Shown here piece by piece: positions 17,669 to 27,765 of a stretch of 64,000 nt of DNA. Under the pieces are notes generated by a model that was not told the origin of the DNA, did not search any database, and saw only the letters and a program-made list of their open reading frames with translations. This stretch comes from Vibrio agarivorans (GTDB lineage: Bacteria > Pseudomonadota > Gammaproteobacteria > Enterobacterales > Vibrionaceae). Numbering within the stretch: position 1 is the stretch's first letter; each line of letters opens with the position of its first letter. The stretch covers positions 2,638,241 to 2,702,240 of the forward strand of contig NZ_JAUFQF010000004.1 of NCBI RefSeq assembly GCF_030409635.1, in the 5' to 3' direction. A program made the translations under genes and the position numbers.

Positions 17669-19102
17669 CTAGATAGCAACCATGACATGTTTTGTAACCA
17701 TATAATCACTAATCGCTTCGGCAGATAAGTCCTTACCAAAACCCGATTGCTTGAAGCCGCCATGTGGCGTTTCAGAACCTAGGGGTAAATGATCGTTAAT
17801 CCACACTGTTCCAAACACTAAATCACGAGAAAAGCTCATCGCACGTCGAATATCTTGAGTAAACACTGAAGAAGCTAAGCCGTATTTGACGTCATTCGCC
17901 ATCATCAAAGCTTCATCGTCCGTTTTGAAGGGCTGAACCGTCATCACTGGCCCAAACACCTCCTCTTGAACGATTTCCGAATCTTGTTTTACATCTACAA
18001 GCAACGTCGGCGGGTAGAAATACCCCGCTCTAGCAACCACTTCACCACCAGCAACCACTGTCGCACCTTCAGCTTTTGCGCGCTCTACGAACCTTGCAAC
18101 AGAGTCACGATGAACTTGTGACACCATAGAGCCAATCATCGTATCACTGTCAAATGGGTCACCTAACTTGAACTTGTTCGTCGCATCAATTAGAGCTGAA
18201 ACCGTTTGATCATAAATTGACTCGTGAACCAAGATGCGAGTAGCCGCTGTACAGTCTTGACCAGAGTTTAAAAAGCCACCAATGGTTGCCTTCTCCGCGA
18301 CCATATCTATATCCGCATCCTCGCACACAATCAGTGGAGCTTTACCTCCTAGCTCCAAATGAACGCGCTTTAAAGTCTCAGCCGCTGATTTCATAATCGC
18401 CTTTCCTGTGAGACTTGATCCCGTAAGGCTTACCATCGCGACATCTGGGTGAGTAGACAATGCTTCTCCCGGTGCTGCCCCACCACAAACAATATTCAAA
18501 ACACCATCAGGCAAACCTGCCTGTTGAGCAATTTCACCAAGCATCAATGTCGTACGGGGTGTTGTTGGCGCAGGCTTAATCACACTAGTACAACCAGCAG
18601 CCAATGCTGGGCCAATCTTCCATATCGCCATTAATAGTGGATAGTTCCATGGTGTGATGCCAGCAGTTACACCACATGGCTCACGGCGCAACATTGAAGT
18701 GTAACCCTCAGCGTATTCACCACTGGCTGCACCAGTAATATCTCTTGCCGCGCCTGCAAAAAATCTCAAATTATCAATGACAAAAGGAATATCACCACCC
18801 AAACTCACAAACTCGTAGGGCTTGCCTGTATCTTCAGATTCAACTCGAGCAAACTCCTCAATATTTTGCTCGATAAGGTCGGCCATTTTATAAAGGATGG
18901 CAGATCGCTCACCAGGCGTTTTCTTTGACCAACGGCCATCATCAAAAGCTTCTTTTGCCGCCGCTACCGCTAGATCCGCATCTTCAGCACCACCTAAAGG
19001 TACGCAATCAATCACCTCACCCGTTGCCGGGTTTTCGATATCCATTGTTTCGCCATTGATGGCTTCACAAGCTAAACCATTGATCCATATTTTGTGTTTC
19101 AT
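17669..19102 (-). CDS. patD: Gamma-aminobutyraldehyde dehydrogenase
   Basis: The 477-residue aldehyde dehydrogenase probably oxidises 4-aminobutanal to GABA. Cys284 (GQDCTAATR) is the nucleophile, HLELGGKAP holds the general base, and TPWNYPL is the cofactor motif. Overall length and the DCTAATRI segment match the PatD/YdcW group better than betaine aldehyde or succinate semialdehyde enzymes. It lies next to an NhaC-type transporter and patA on the same strand, which supports the putrescine role. Confidence 0.85.
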   Translation of the reverse strand: MKHKIWINGLACEAINGETMDIENPATGEVIDCVPLGGAEDADLAVAAAKEAFDDGRWSKKTPGERSAILYKMADLIEQNIEEFARVESEDTGKPYEFVSLGGDIPFVIDNLRFFAGAARDITGAASGEYAEGYTSMLRREPCGVTAGITPWNYPLLMAIWKIGPALAAGCTSVIKPAPTTPRTTLMLGEIAQQAGLPDGVLNIVCGGAAPGEALSTHPDVAMVSLTGSSLTGKAIMKSAAETLKRVHLELGGKAPLIVCEDADIDMVAEKATIGGFLNSGQDCTAATRILVHESIYDQTVSALIDATNKFKLGDPFDSDTMIGSMVSQVHRDSVARFVERAKAEGATVVAGGEVVARAGYFYPPTLLVDVKQDSEIVQEEVFGPVMTVQPFKTDDEALMMANDVKYGLASSVFTQDIRRAMSFSRDLVFGTVWINDHLPLGSETPHGGFKQSGFGKDLSAEAISDYMVTKHVMVAI

Positions 19103-19187
19103 TTAATCATCCTTATAAACTGAATCCGTATTTTCTATTTCCGACAATCGAACGCTTGGCTTCACCGATTAAGTGAAGCCAGAGGCA

Positions 19188-20705
19188 CTACGCGTACATA
19201 TAGCCAAGGCCAAGGAAGGCGAACACTGCTAAGATAGCGCCTAACAGCGCATACGGGAACTGAGAGAAGGCATGAGCCATTGGGGAACAACCCGCGCCTT
19301 GTGATGCGAGAATGGAAGAGTCACTAAAGAAACAAGAATGACTGCCAAATGCCGATGCTGATAACAGTGCTCCGATCACCAAAGGCATATGTACATCTAG
19401 ATGAAGTGCTATTGGAATAACAATAGGAATCGCAATTACAAACACACCCCAGCTTGATGCAGTACCAAATACAACCAGAGAAAGCAGTACAAATACAATC
19501 GCGGGGTACGTTATCTGACTTAAGTATGGCGTTGCGGTTTCAATAATAAACTCAGTCATTCCAAGCTGATCATTGATCTCTTTGAGTAAGAAGCCACCAA
19601 TGACCGTAGACAACGGATAAAGCATCGTATTGAAACCTTGAAATAATGCATCCACTTGGTCTTCAAAAGACAGCAGTCCTTGGATGTAGTACAAGCTTAT
19701 CGTGACGACACAAGTGATAATCACACCCTTAAGTAAATCAATATCGTAGTAAACTGTTGATGCGACGAGCAGTATAACCGGAAAGAAAAAGTTAAATAAT
19801 TGAGTCGGCATGCTTAGTTTACGTTTTGCTTTAGATTTATTAATTAACTCACTGCCTTCGAAATCGGGTGGAATAGGATGGCCGCTTCGTGCACGTTCTT
19901 CCGCCTTTTTCATTGGGCCGATGTCTTTGATGTAACCGGCTCCGACAAGGAAAGCAATCACTAGTGCAATCCATGCGTAAGCCATAAAAGGAATAGAGGA
20001 AATATACAGATTAAGTCCCTGAGCTGACTCTGCTATTTCGTTATCTTCAAGTAAGCCTGCGAAAAAAACAGCCCACGTCGAAATCGGTACAATTACGCAC
20101 ATGGGTGCAGCGGCAGAGTCAATGAGGTAAGCGATTTTCTCGCGTGAAACCTGGTAATAGTCCGTCAGCTTTTTAACAGACGATGAGACAGCTAGACAGC
20201 TTAGGTAGTCGTCGATAAATACAACCGCGCCAAGTAACACCGTTGCAATTGTTGATTGGCGTCGTGATTGGATTTTCGTTTTTAACCATTCAGTGAAACC
20301 ATCCAAGCAACTACTGATCTCTAAGATGCGAATAAACCCACCCATCAATCCACAAACCAAGATAATCCATACAATGGTCTCGTCACCCATCACAGACGAG
20401 ACACTATCAGAAAATGGCGTAATGATATTGTGCGGATTGATCATAATAAGACCGGCTAACACACCTGCCAGCATTGATTCAAAGGGGCGACGTGAAAGTA
20501 TTGCAATGCCTAGTACCGACACTGTCGGTAAAATCGAAAGCCATCCCCAATCGGTACCTTCGACATGATTTGCTGCCAGCAAATAAAATGCAGCGTAAAC
20601 ACTTAAACAGATCAACAAAGTGATAAAGAACTTATTTCCTATGTATATCTTCTTCACCGATTCATTCATATCGACCTGTTTAATCGATAGTTCATTGTCA
20701 GCCAT
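19188..20705 (-). CDS. NhaC family antiporter
   Basis: The 505-residue product has 11-12 predicted membrane segments. The pattern VFIDDYLSCLAVSSSVKKLTDYY and the later SSWGVFVIAIPI and GSHSCFFSDSSILAS segments are typical of the NhaC antiporter family. These proteins exchange Na+ or H+, and some relatives take up amino acids or amines. Because it lies between patA and patD, I infer import or exchange of putrescine, GABA or a related compound. The sequence alone does not settle the substrate. Confidence 0.85.
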   Translation of the reverse strand: MADNELSIKQVDMNESVKKIYIGNKFFITLLICLSVYAAFYLLAANHVEGTDWGWLSILPTVSVLGIAILSRRPFESMLAGVLAGLIMINPHNIITPFSDSVSSVMGDETIVWIILVCGLMGGFIRILEISSCLDGFTEWLKTKIQSRRQSTIATVLLGAVVFIDDYLSCLAVSSSVKKLTDYYQVSREKIAYLIDSAAAPMCVIVPISTWAVFFAGLLEDNEIAESAQGLNLYISSIPFMAYAWIALVIAFLVGAGYIKDIGPMKKAEERARSGHPIPPDFEGSELINKSKAKRKLSMPTQLFNFFFPVILLVASTVYYDIDLLKGVIITCVVTISLYYIQGLLSFEDQVDALFQGFNTMLYPLSTVIGGFLLKEINDQLGMTEFIIETATPYLSQITYPAIVFVLLSLVVFGTASSWGVFVIAIPIVIPIALHLDVHMPLVIGALLSASAFGSHSCFFSDSSILASQGAGCSPMAHAFSQFPYALLGAILAVFAFLGLGYMYA

Positions 20706-20838
20706 AAACTAACTCCCTCTATATAAACTCATTTCCATTTGATTAACTGCATTCTCGGTTTCACTATCTTTTTGTTCTAATCGCTTTTTCGTTTTAACAA
20801 GGAAGAGGACCGCCGTTTAACGACTATCCTCTTCGGAT

Positions 20839-22194
20839 TTATAGTGATTTGATGACTTCTTCGAGTTCTACAAGGAACTTATCAATCAAGTCGTAAGAAA
20901 TGTTTAGCGCAGGTTCAATACGAACTACTTGTGAGTTGTTGAGCGTACCCGCAATTAGGATGCCTCGCTTAAAAAGGTTAGAGACAACTTGGAAGCCCAC
21001 CTCATCATCGGCAAAAACCATCCCTAATAGCAGCCCCTTACCAGTGACATCGGTAAGCACACCTGGATATTTGTCCGTCATTACACCCAGTTTACTCTTG
21101 ATGTACTCCCCTTTTTCTGCTGCTTGTCCTGCTAAGTTCTCCTCAAGAAGAACAGAGATTTGAGCAAGTGCCGCAGCACATGCCACTGGGTTTCCGCCCG
21201 TTGTTGTGGTGTGCATAAATGGGTTTGGCTCAAGTACTTTCCACAGCTTCGCACTAGCAAAGAAGCCTGACATCGCAATCACGCCACCACCTAACGCTTT
21301 ACCAAAACACATGATGTCTGGCGTGACATTCCAGTGATCAACACCAAACAAAGTACCTGTGCGGCCAAAGCCTGTTTGAACCTCATCCGCAATCAGCAGC
21401 ACCTCGTATTTGTCACAGATTTCACGCAATCTTGGCCAGTAATCATCCGGTGGAACAATCGCACCAGCCTCACCTTGAATCGGCTCTGCAATTACGGCTG
21501 CAATGCCCTCTCCTACCTCTTGTGCGGCTTTAAGTTGCGCTTCTACCGCATCTGCATCGCCATAAGGGACATGACGAACGCCATCAAGCAACTGGCCAAC
21601 GGGTTCACGATAAACCGCTTTACCAAGGAGTGACAAAGCACCTAACGACTTACCGTGGAACGCTTTTAACGTTGAGATAAACCCTTTCTTGCCTGTATAC
21701 ATTTTGGCTAGCTTCATCGCGCCATCAACTGCTTCAGTGCCCGAGTTGGCAAAGAAACCATACTGAATATCACCAGGAGTCAATTTAGCGATAACTTTTG
21801 CTAAGTGAGCGCGAAGAGGGTCAAGCATCTCTTGGCTGTATTGTGGACTGCGATCAAGCTGAGCTTTGGCTGCTGCTACAATCTTAGAGTGACGTATACC
21901 GGGAGAGTAAAGCCCATATCCACCTAGCATATCAATGAACTCACGACCCAAAATGTCTTTAAGCATTGAACCTTGGCCAGACCAATCCGTTAAAGCGATC
22001 CCTTCTGTCTCGGTTACCGATTTGCGGTACTCTAAAAAACCTTTATTAATATGTTGTTCGAAGTTTTCATAGGTTGTTTCAGCGACCCAAGTACGCTCTT
22101 CTAGGCTAATTTCAGACTCATCCTTTGAGATAAGATCCACCATTTTCATTGCTTCAAAGAAAGCTTCATCGACATTGCGTTTTGAATAATCCAT
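20839..22194 (-). CDS. patA: Putrescine aminotransferase
   Basis: I use the ATG at 22194 because AGGTGG lies just before it; an in-frame GTG nine bases earlier is less likely. The 451-residue class-III aminotransferase would convert putrescine and 2-oxoglutarate to 4-aminobutanal. Seen: FANSGTEAVDGAMKLAK, AFHGKSLGALS, AEPIQGEAG, ADEVQTGFGRTG and the PLP lysine Lys299 in FGKALGGG, which matches the position in E. coli PatA. It is first in a minus-strand run with the transporter and patD. Confidence 0.92.
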   Translation of the reverse strand: MDYSKRNVDEAFFEAMKMVDLISKDESEISLEERTWVAETTYENFEQHINKGFLEYRKSVTETEGIALTDWSGQGSMLKDILGREFIDMLGGYGLYSPGIRHSKIVAAAKAQLDRSPQYSQEMLDPLRAHLAKVIAKLTPGDIQYGFFANSGTEAVDGAMKLAKMYTGKKGFISTLKAFHGKSLGALSLLGKAVYREPVGQLLDGVRHVPYGDADAVEAQLKAAQEVGEGIAAVIAEPIQGEAGAIVPPDDYWPRLREICDKYEVLLIADEVQTGFGRTGTLFGVDHWNVTPDIMCFGKALGGGVIAMSGFFASAKLWKVLEPNPFMHTTTTGGNPVACAAALAQISVLLEENLAGQAAEKGEYIKSKLGVMTDKYPGVLTDVTGKGLLLGMVFADDEVGFQVVSNLFKRGILIAGTLNNSQVVRIEPALNISYDLIDKFLVELEEVIKSL

Positions 22195-22441
22195 TTCGAC
22201 CACCTAGCCCTTTATTGTATTCGTTTGTACTGCAAGCATCGCTTCGTGAAAAATGGTATCGATTTCACGTTACCAGTAGAAAATTGCACCTTAAACATTC
22301 CATCGAATCTGAAATGGCATAAATGCAAAGTTAACCTGCGTGTCACAGTAGATTCATTTTTAATGTAGTCAGTTAGCTGAATGATTTGAAATGGGTTGTT
22401 ATCATGTTTCTATGAGTGAGATTCATAGTGGAAGGAGCCCA

Positions 22442-23335
22442 ATGAACTTAGACATAAACCAGTTGCGTATTCTTGTTGCGTTAGATGATGAACGAAATAT
22501 CACTAAGGCGGCTGAGCGGCTATACGTCAGCCAATCTGCAGCCAGTCATAATCTTGCTAAGCTCAGAGAGCGATTTAATGACCCCCTATTTGTCCGAACT
22601 AGCCAAGGAATGAACCCTACGCCTTTTGCACAAACCATGTTGCCGATACTTCGGCAAGGCGTTGAAAATATTGCTCGCGCAGCAGATATGCAATCCTCTT
22701 TTGACCCTTTAACTGATGCACACACTTTCTACATTGGTGCCTGTGATTACTTCGAGTTTGTTGGAATGCCAAGATTGGCAGAACGGTTTATCGAAAGCGC
22801 TCCAAACATCAGATTGTCTATCGATATTGCATCCGAGCACATTAAGATGGAGCGAGTCGAGAGTGGGCGCTTAGACTTACACATCGGTGTTGATAACTCT
22901 CAACACCCAACCAAGAACTTTAACAGCCGTAAATGGCTAAATGACCACTATGTGGCGGTGGTCGCTGACTGGCGCAAGATACCCGATAAACTCTCTACCA
23001 TAGAATTCGCCAGTGAATCACAAATCCACTTGCCGCTCACGTCCAATGCATCAGACGTGATTGATAGCTGGCTCTACGAGCAAAACCTATATCGGAACAT
23101 TCACATGGTGACGCAAAGCTACCCTATTGGCGGAATGATCAGTGCCAAAACCGGATTACTCTTCCCTGTCCCTTATCGGGTCGCGATGCTTCTGTGTGAA
23201 ATGATTCCACTCAAGATCATCGAGCTTCCGAATGAAATCCCAGCACTTGAGTTGAGTATCATTTCGCACAAACTCTACGACCAACAAGAGTCAACTCAAT
23301 GGTTAATTCGTCAAATCATTGAGTTAGGATACTGA
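22442..23335 (+). CDS. LysR family regulator
   Basis: The start at 22442 follows GGAAGGAG and gives the usual LysR N terminus (MNLDINQLRILVALDDERNITKAAERLYVSQSAASHNL). The product has 297 residues with the DNA-binding domain at 1-62 and a substrate-binding domain. It is divergent from patA with ~245 bases between, so it probably regulates the putrescine genes. It is a close paralogue of the LysR gene that follows head-on (stop codons one base apart). Confidence 0.9.
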   Translation: MNLDINQLRILVALDDERNITKAAERLYVSQSAASHNLAKLRERFNDPLFVRTSQGMNPTPFAQTMLPILRQGVENIARAADMQSSFDPLTDAHTFYIGACDYFEFVGMPRLAERFIESAPNIRLSIDIASEHIKMERVESGRLDLHIGVDNSQHPTKNFNSRKWLNDHYVAVVADWRKIPDKLSTIEFASESQIHLPLTSNASDVIDSWLYEQNLYRNIHMVTQSYPIGGMISAKTGLLFPVPYRVAMLLCEMIPLKIIELPNEIPALELSIISHKLYDQQESTQWLIRQIIELGY

Positions 23336-23336
23336 G

Positions 23337-24227
23337 TTACGTGCAACCATAGATCTGCTTGATCAGCCATTGAATGCTGTCTTGGCTATCGTAGAGTTGG
23401 TGGGTAAACATACTCAGCGATAGCTCCGGCGCGCCCTGAGGTAGCTCGATAATTCGCAATGGCAACATTTGCTCTAGCTCTTGTGCAACGTGCAAAGGAA
23501 CGCACATCAAATTATTGGTCTGTGCGGTGACCATGCCACCAACAGCATAACTTTGTACAATCATCGAAATGTGGCGAGAGTGATGTTGTTGGTGAAGCCA
23601 ACGATCAATCGGGTCTGCCCCGGTGTTTATCAGGGGCAAATGAATTTGCGCCGTTTGTACAAACTCATTGAGGGTGAGCTTCGACTTTATTTTCGACTCT
23701 TTTGCGGCAATACCTACGTAAGGGTCCGTTAGCCAGTGATAACGGTTGTAGTACCGTGGCATCACTTGAAGCTCATCAACGCCTAAAATCAAATCAAGAC
23801 GGCCTTGCTCAATTCGCTCCATTTGCATGTTTTCCGACAAAATATCAATGGCGATCCGTACATTAGGCGCATGCTCCTCAAACTTTTTACCAAGCTTAGG
23901 CAAGGCGTAAAATTCGAAGTAATCAATGGCACCGATATAAAACGTTTTGGCATCCATCAGCGGGTCAAACGGCTTCATCCGATCAAACGCCATATCAATT
24001 GAGCTCAAACCCTTTTGAATATCGGGTAACAAGGTTTCAAGCAGCGGTGTCGGCTCCATACCGGAACGCGTCTTAATAAACAATGGATTGTCAAAACGAC
24101 TGCGCAACTTCGCCAGCACATGGCTTGCCGCCGATTGACTCATAAATAACTTCTGCGCCGCTTTCGATAAGTTTCTCTCACGCTCTAGCACTACCAACAA
24201 GCGTAACTGATTGATATCCACATCCAT
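23337..24227 (-). CDS. LysR family regulator
   Basis: The 296-residue product is very like the neighbouring regulator: both open with DINQLR and share QSAASH, PLTDAHTFYIGA/PLMDAKTFYIGA, YFEF and PIDRWL/VIDSWL. It is divergent from the aguB operon (about 100 bases between), so it likely controls agmatine use. The pair faces tail to tail, which looks like an inverted duplication of one regulator that then took on two target operons. Confidence 0.9.
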   Translation of the reverse strand: MDVDINQLRLLVVLERERNLSKAAQKLFMSQSAASHVLAKLRSRFDNPLFIKTRSGMEPTPLLETLLPDIQKGLSSIDMAFDRMKPFDPLMDAKTFYIGAIDYFEFYALPKLGKKFEEHAPNVRIAIDILSENMQMERIEQGRLDLILGVDELQVMPRYYNRYHWLTDPYVGIAAKESKIKSKLTLNEFVQTAQIHLPLINTGADPIDRWLHQQHHSRHISMIVQSYAVGGMVTAQTNNLMCVPLHVAQELEQMLPLRIIELPQGAPELSLSMFTHQLYDSQDSIQWLIKQIYGCT

Positions 24228-24331
24228 AGGTTATCGAAATCCTTCATATAGAAATAAAAATTATGCACTTCCATAATAACTTAATCACGATTAAAAATAT
24301 AAGTAACACTAAGAAATACATAGGGATTATG

Positions 24332-25213
24332 ATGAGAAAAGTAACTGTAGCTGCCACCCAAATGGCGTGTACTTGGGATGTTAAAGCTAATATCGACAAC
24401 GCAGAGAAGCTTGTTCGTGACGCTGCAGCCAAGGGAGCGCAGATCATTCTGCTGCAAGAACTGTTTGAAACCCCTTACTTCTGCATTGAGATTCACGAGT
24501 CTTATCACGCGTTGGCGACGACGCTAGAGGAGAATGAAGCGTTTCAACGCCTGTCTAAGCTGGCTAAAGAGCTTGAAGTGGTGCTGCCTTTTAGCTGGTT
24601 TGAAAAAGCAGGAAATGTTCGATTTAACTCTCTTGCCATGATTGATGCTGACGGCTCTATGCTCGGTGTTTACCGAAAAACCCATATTCCAGACAGCGAT
24701 GGTTATCTTGAGAAGTACTACTTTAGCCCTGGCGACACAGGCTTCAAAGTATGGAACACGCGCTACGCGAAAGTCGGTGTTGGCATCTGTTGGGATCAAT
24801 GGTTCCCAGAAACAGCGCGCAGCATGGCACTACAAGGCGCAGAACTACTCTTCTTCCCAACAGCGATCGGCAGTGAGCCAAGTCAGCCGGAAATGGACTC
24901 TCAGCCACATTGGCAATGTGTTATGCAAGGTCACGCGGCAGCAAACCAAGTACCGGTGATTGCCTCAAACCGTATTGGCACGGAGCAAGCACAGCATCGT
25001 GACCTTGAAATTACCTTCTTCGGCTCGTCGTTCATTGCTGATTACACAGGTCAAATCATTACGAAGGCGGATCGTGACACATCGGGTGTTATCGTTCATG
25101 AATTTGATTTAGATGACATCGGCTTTCAACGCAGTGCCTGGGGTCTATTTAGAGATCGTCGACCAGAACATTACCAACCTCTTATGACATTGGATGGACA
25201 AGTAAAGGAGTAA
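24332..25213 (+). CDS. aguB: N-carbamoylputrescine amidase
   Basis: The 293-residue nitrilase-family enzyme cleaves N-carbamoylputrescine to putrescine, CO2 and ammonia. The catalytic triad is visible: Glu in LQELFETPYF, Lys in YRKTHIPD, and Cys153 in GVGICWDQWFPE. These motifs, with SDGYLEKYYFSPGDTGF, are typical of AguB. Two ATGs stand side by side (24329 and 24332); AGGGA suits the second. It opens an operon with an APC transporter and aguA. Confidence 0.93.
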   Translation: MRKVTVAATQMACTWDVKANIDNAEKLVRDAAAKGAQIILLQELFETPYFCIEIHESYHALATTLEENEAFQRLSKLAKELEVVLPFSWFEKAGNVRFNSLAMIDADGSMLGVYRKTHIPDSDGYLEKYYFSPGDTGFKVWNTRYAKVGVGICWDQWFPETARSMALQGAELLFFPTAIGSEPSQPEMDSQPHWQCVMQGHAAANQVPVIASNRIGTEQAQHRDLEITFFGSSFIADYTGQIITKADRDTSGVIVHEFDLDDIGFQRSAWGLFRDRRPEHYQPLMTLDGQVKE

Positions 25214-25219
25214 CTTCTT

Positions 25220-26611
25220 ATGGAAGATAAGAAAATGGGTATCACGCCCCTTGCCCTATTCAGCCTATGTGCTGTTCTAGTAGTGGATACATTGACCGCA
25301 TCGGCTTCTATTGGTGTCAGCTCCATTGGATGGTGGGCACTCGTCCTAGTTGTGTTTGTCTTGCCGTATGGCCTTATCACATCCGAGCTAAGCTCAGCAT
25401 ACCCTGGCGAAGGGGGTATTTACGACTGGGTTAAAAAAGCATTTGGCTCAAATTGGGCGATCCGAACAACTTGGTTCTACTGGATCAATGTCGGTCTATG
25501 GATGCCAGCGGTCTACATCTTATTTGCAGGCATGTTCGCAGAACTGTTTGCGCCTGACCTTTCTCTAATTGCACAAGTGGCTATCTGTATCGCGCTCACT
25601 TGGGGCACGGTTTGGGTTTGTAACATCTCTACTGATATCGGCGTTATGATCACCAACTTCTGCGCCATTTTGAAAGTCGTCGTTATTTCAGTGCTAGGCA
25701 TTGGTGGCTTTGTCTACGCGGCAAACAATGGCGTAGCCAATGAGTTTAGTTTTGCTGCTCTCATGCCTTCGTTTGACTCTGGTGTCGAGTTCTTACCTGC
25801 TCTTGTGTTCAACCTGATGGGCTTTGAACTAGTTGCGACAATGACTAAGCAGATGAAAGACGTTAAGCAAATGCCTAAAGTTGTCTTCCTTGCTATCTCG
25901 ATCACCGCCTTCTTATACATAGTAGGTACGGTTGGCATCCTGATGGCACTTCCAGTCGAAGAAATTGGTCTCGTTACGGGTATTGTTGACACACTTAAAG
26001 TGCTGCTTGGCGATGGGGCTCTTGGTCAATTCATGGTTTACGCATTAGGTATTGTTACCTTGTTCACCTTTGTAGGAAACATGGTCAGCTGGACAATGGG
26101 CTCTAGCCGCGCGGCAGCCGAGGCAGCCAAAGAAGGTGAATTACCAGCGATTGCTGCCAAGACTTCAAAGAAATACGATACGCCAGTGGGTGCAAACACA
26201 ATCACCGGTGCCGTATCAACAACTGTCATCATTATTTATGCACTTTTTGCCAACACCAACGACGAGCTATTTTGGTCTATGTTTGCCTTCTCAAGTTGCG
26301 TGTTCTTGATGCCATATCTGTTTATGTTCCCAGCTTATCTAAAGCTAAAACTAACCGATACCAAAACACCGCGTCCTTTCAAAGTGCCTGGCGCATTATG
26401 GGTACAAAAGCTGATGACGGTTGTGTGCTTTAGTATCATTCTTCAAGCTGTGGTGCTGTTTATCTTCCCTGATATCGTATTCGCTTCCGTCGACTGGCAA
26501 TATTCGCTACCCATATTGGTTGGTGTATTAATCACCATCGCTATTGGAGAAATTTTACTTAGTCGTGCCAATCGTGTCGCTAACAACGCTGTCGTGGAGA
26601 AAATCGCATGA
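25220..26611 (+). CDS. APC family amino acid/polyamine transporter
   Basis: The 463-residue product has about 12 predicted membrane helices. The first helix carries ASASIGVSSIGWWA, and the YPGEGGIYDWVKKAFG segment follows the second, both typical of APC transporters that move amino acids or amines. It begins seven bases after aguB, behind AAAGGAG, and its last four bases overlap the aguA start (ATGA). Its place inside the agmatine operon suggests it imports agmatine or exchanges agmatine for putrescine. Confidence 0.88.
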   Translation: MEDKKMGITPLALFSLCAVLVVDTLTASASIGVSSIGWWALVLVVFVLPYGLITSELSSAYPGEGGIYDWVKKAFGSNWAIRTTWFYWINVGLWMPAVYILFAGMFAELFAPDLSLIAQVAICIALTWGTVWVCNISTDIGVMITNFCAILKVVVISVLGIGGFVYAANNGVANEFSFAALMPSFDSGVEFLPALVFNLMGFELVATMTKQMKDVKQMPKVVFLAISITAFLYIVGTVGILMALPVEEIGLVTGIVDTLKVLLGDGALGQFMVYALGIVTLFTFVGNMVSWTMGSSRAAAEAAKEGELPAIAAKTSKKYDTPVGANTITGAVSTTVIIIYALFANTNDELFWSMFAFSSCVFLMPYLFMFPAYLKLKLTDTKTPRPFKVPGALWVQKLMTVVCFSIILQAVVLFIFPDIVFASVDWQYSLPILVGVLITIAIGEILLSRANRVANNAVVEKIA

Positions 26612-27696
26612 GTAAGATGATATCAACACAGCCTAAGCAAGATAACTTTCGCATGCCTGGTGAGCACGAAGCGCACGATGAGGTGTGGATGGCATGGCCA
26701 ACGCGGAGTGACAATTGGCGATACAGCGGTAAGTTAGCCCAACAAGCCTTTGTTGACGTTGCCGTGGCGATTTCTCAAAAGACGCCAGTGGTTATGTTGG
26801 TCAATCATGATCAATTCGACAATGCTCGCTCTCAGCTACCCGCCCACATCCGGGTAATTGAAATGTCCTATAACGACTGCTGGATGCGAGATATTGGCGC
26901 GACTTACGTCGTCGATGACAATGGAAATCGACGTGGTATCAGTTGGCAGTTCAATGCTTGGGGTGGGCTTGTAGATGGTCTCTATTTCCCGTGGGATCTC
27001 GATGATGCTGTCGCACCTAAGATGCTCAATATCACCCAAGATACCGGCTATCAAGCCCCATTTGTTCTGGAAGGAGGATCGATTCATACTGATGGTGAGG
27101 GCACGCTCTATACCACCGAAGAGTGTCTACTCCACCCTAGCCGCAACCCAGACCTATCTAGAGAAGATATTGAGGAACAGCTAAAGTCCTATCTTGCCAT
27201 TGAAAAGGTTATTTGGCTGCCACGAGGTCTTTACAATGATGAGACCAACGGCCACGTGGACAATATCATGCACGTAGTTAAGCCTGGTGAAGTCGCCCTT
27301 ACTTGGTGTGAAGATGAAAATGATCCTCAGTATGAGATCAGCCGCGAAGCATTTGATTTGCTTAGCACAGAGCGAGATGCAAAAGGCCGTCAGATTAAAG
27401 TTCACAAGCTTCCAATGCCCGGCCCTCTTTTTATGGGCGAAGAGGAAGCACAAGGAATCGACCAAAGTGATGGAATGGAACGTGAAGCCGGTGAAAGATT
27501 GGCGGCTTCTTACGCTAACTTTCTTATTACTAATGGGCAGATCGTGTTCCCACTTCTTGATGAGAACCATGACGGTGCGGCCAAAGAAGCATTGGAAACA
27601 GCGTTCCCTGACTACGATATCGTCGGTGTTAGTGCACGAGAAATACTATTGGGAGGTGGAAACATCCACTGCATTACTCAACAAGTCCCTCGTTAA
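26608..27696 (+). CDS. aguA: Agmatine deiminase
   Basis: The 362-residue product hydrolyses agmatine to N-carbamoylputrescine and ammonia. It is a guanidino-modifying enzyme with the family motifs MAWPTRSDNWR, YNDCWMRDIGATYV, LEGGSIHTDGEGT, NGHVDNIMH and the nucleophile Cys355 in GGGNIHCITQQ at the C terminus. Its start overlaps the transporter stop, so the two are translationally coupled. A strong terminator follows. Confidence 0.95.
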   Translation: MSKMISTQPKQDNFRMPGEHEAHDEVWMAWPTRSDNWRYSGKLAQQAFVDVAVAISQKTPVVMLVNHDQFDNARSQLPAHIRVIEMSYNDCWMRDIGATYVVDDNGNRRGISWQFNAWGGLVDGLYFPWDLDDAVAPKMLNITQDTGYQAPFVLEGGSIHTDGEGTLYTTEECLLHPSRNPDLSREDIEEQLKSYLAIEKVIWLPRGLYNDETNGHVDNIMHVVKPGEVALTWCEDENDPQYEISREAFDLLSTERDAKGRQIKVHKLPMPGPLFMGEEEAQGIDQSDGMEREAGERLAASYANFLITNGQIVFPLLDENHDGAAKEALETAFPDYDIVGVSAREILLGGGNIHCITQQVPR

Positions 27697-27700
27697 TCCT

Positions 27701-27737
27701 AAAAAAGAACCCAGTGCTCAACACTGGGTTCTTTTTT
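27701..27737. terminator. Bidirectional terminator
   Basis: AAAAAAGAACCCAGTG, a short loop and CACTGGGTTCTTTTTT form a 16-pair hairpin between the convergent aguA gene and the orphan binding-protein gene. Confidence 0.92.
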
Positions 27738-27765
27738 CAAATCAGCTTCAGACTAGGATTTTGGG

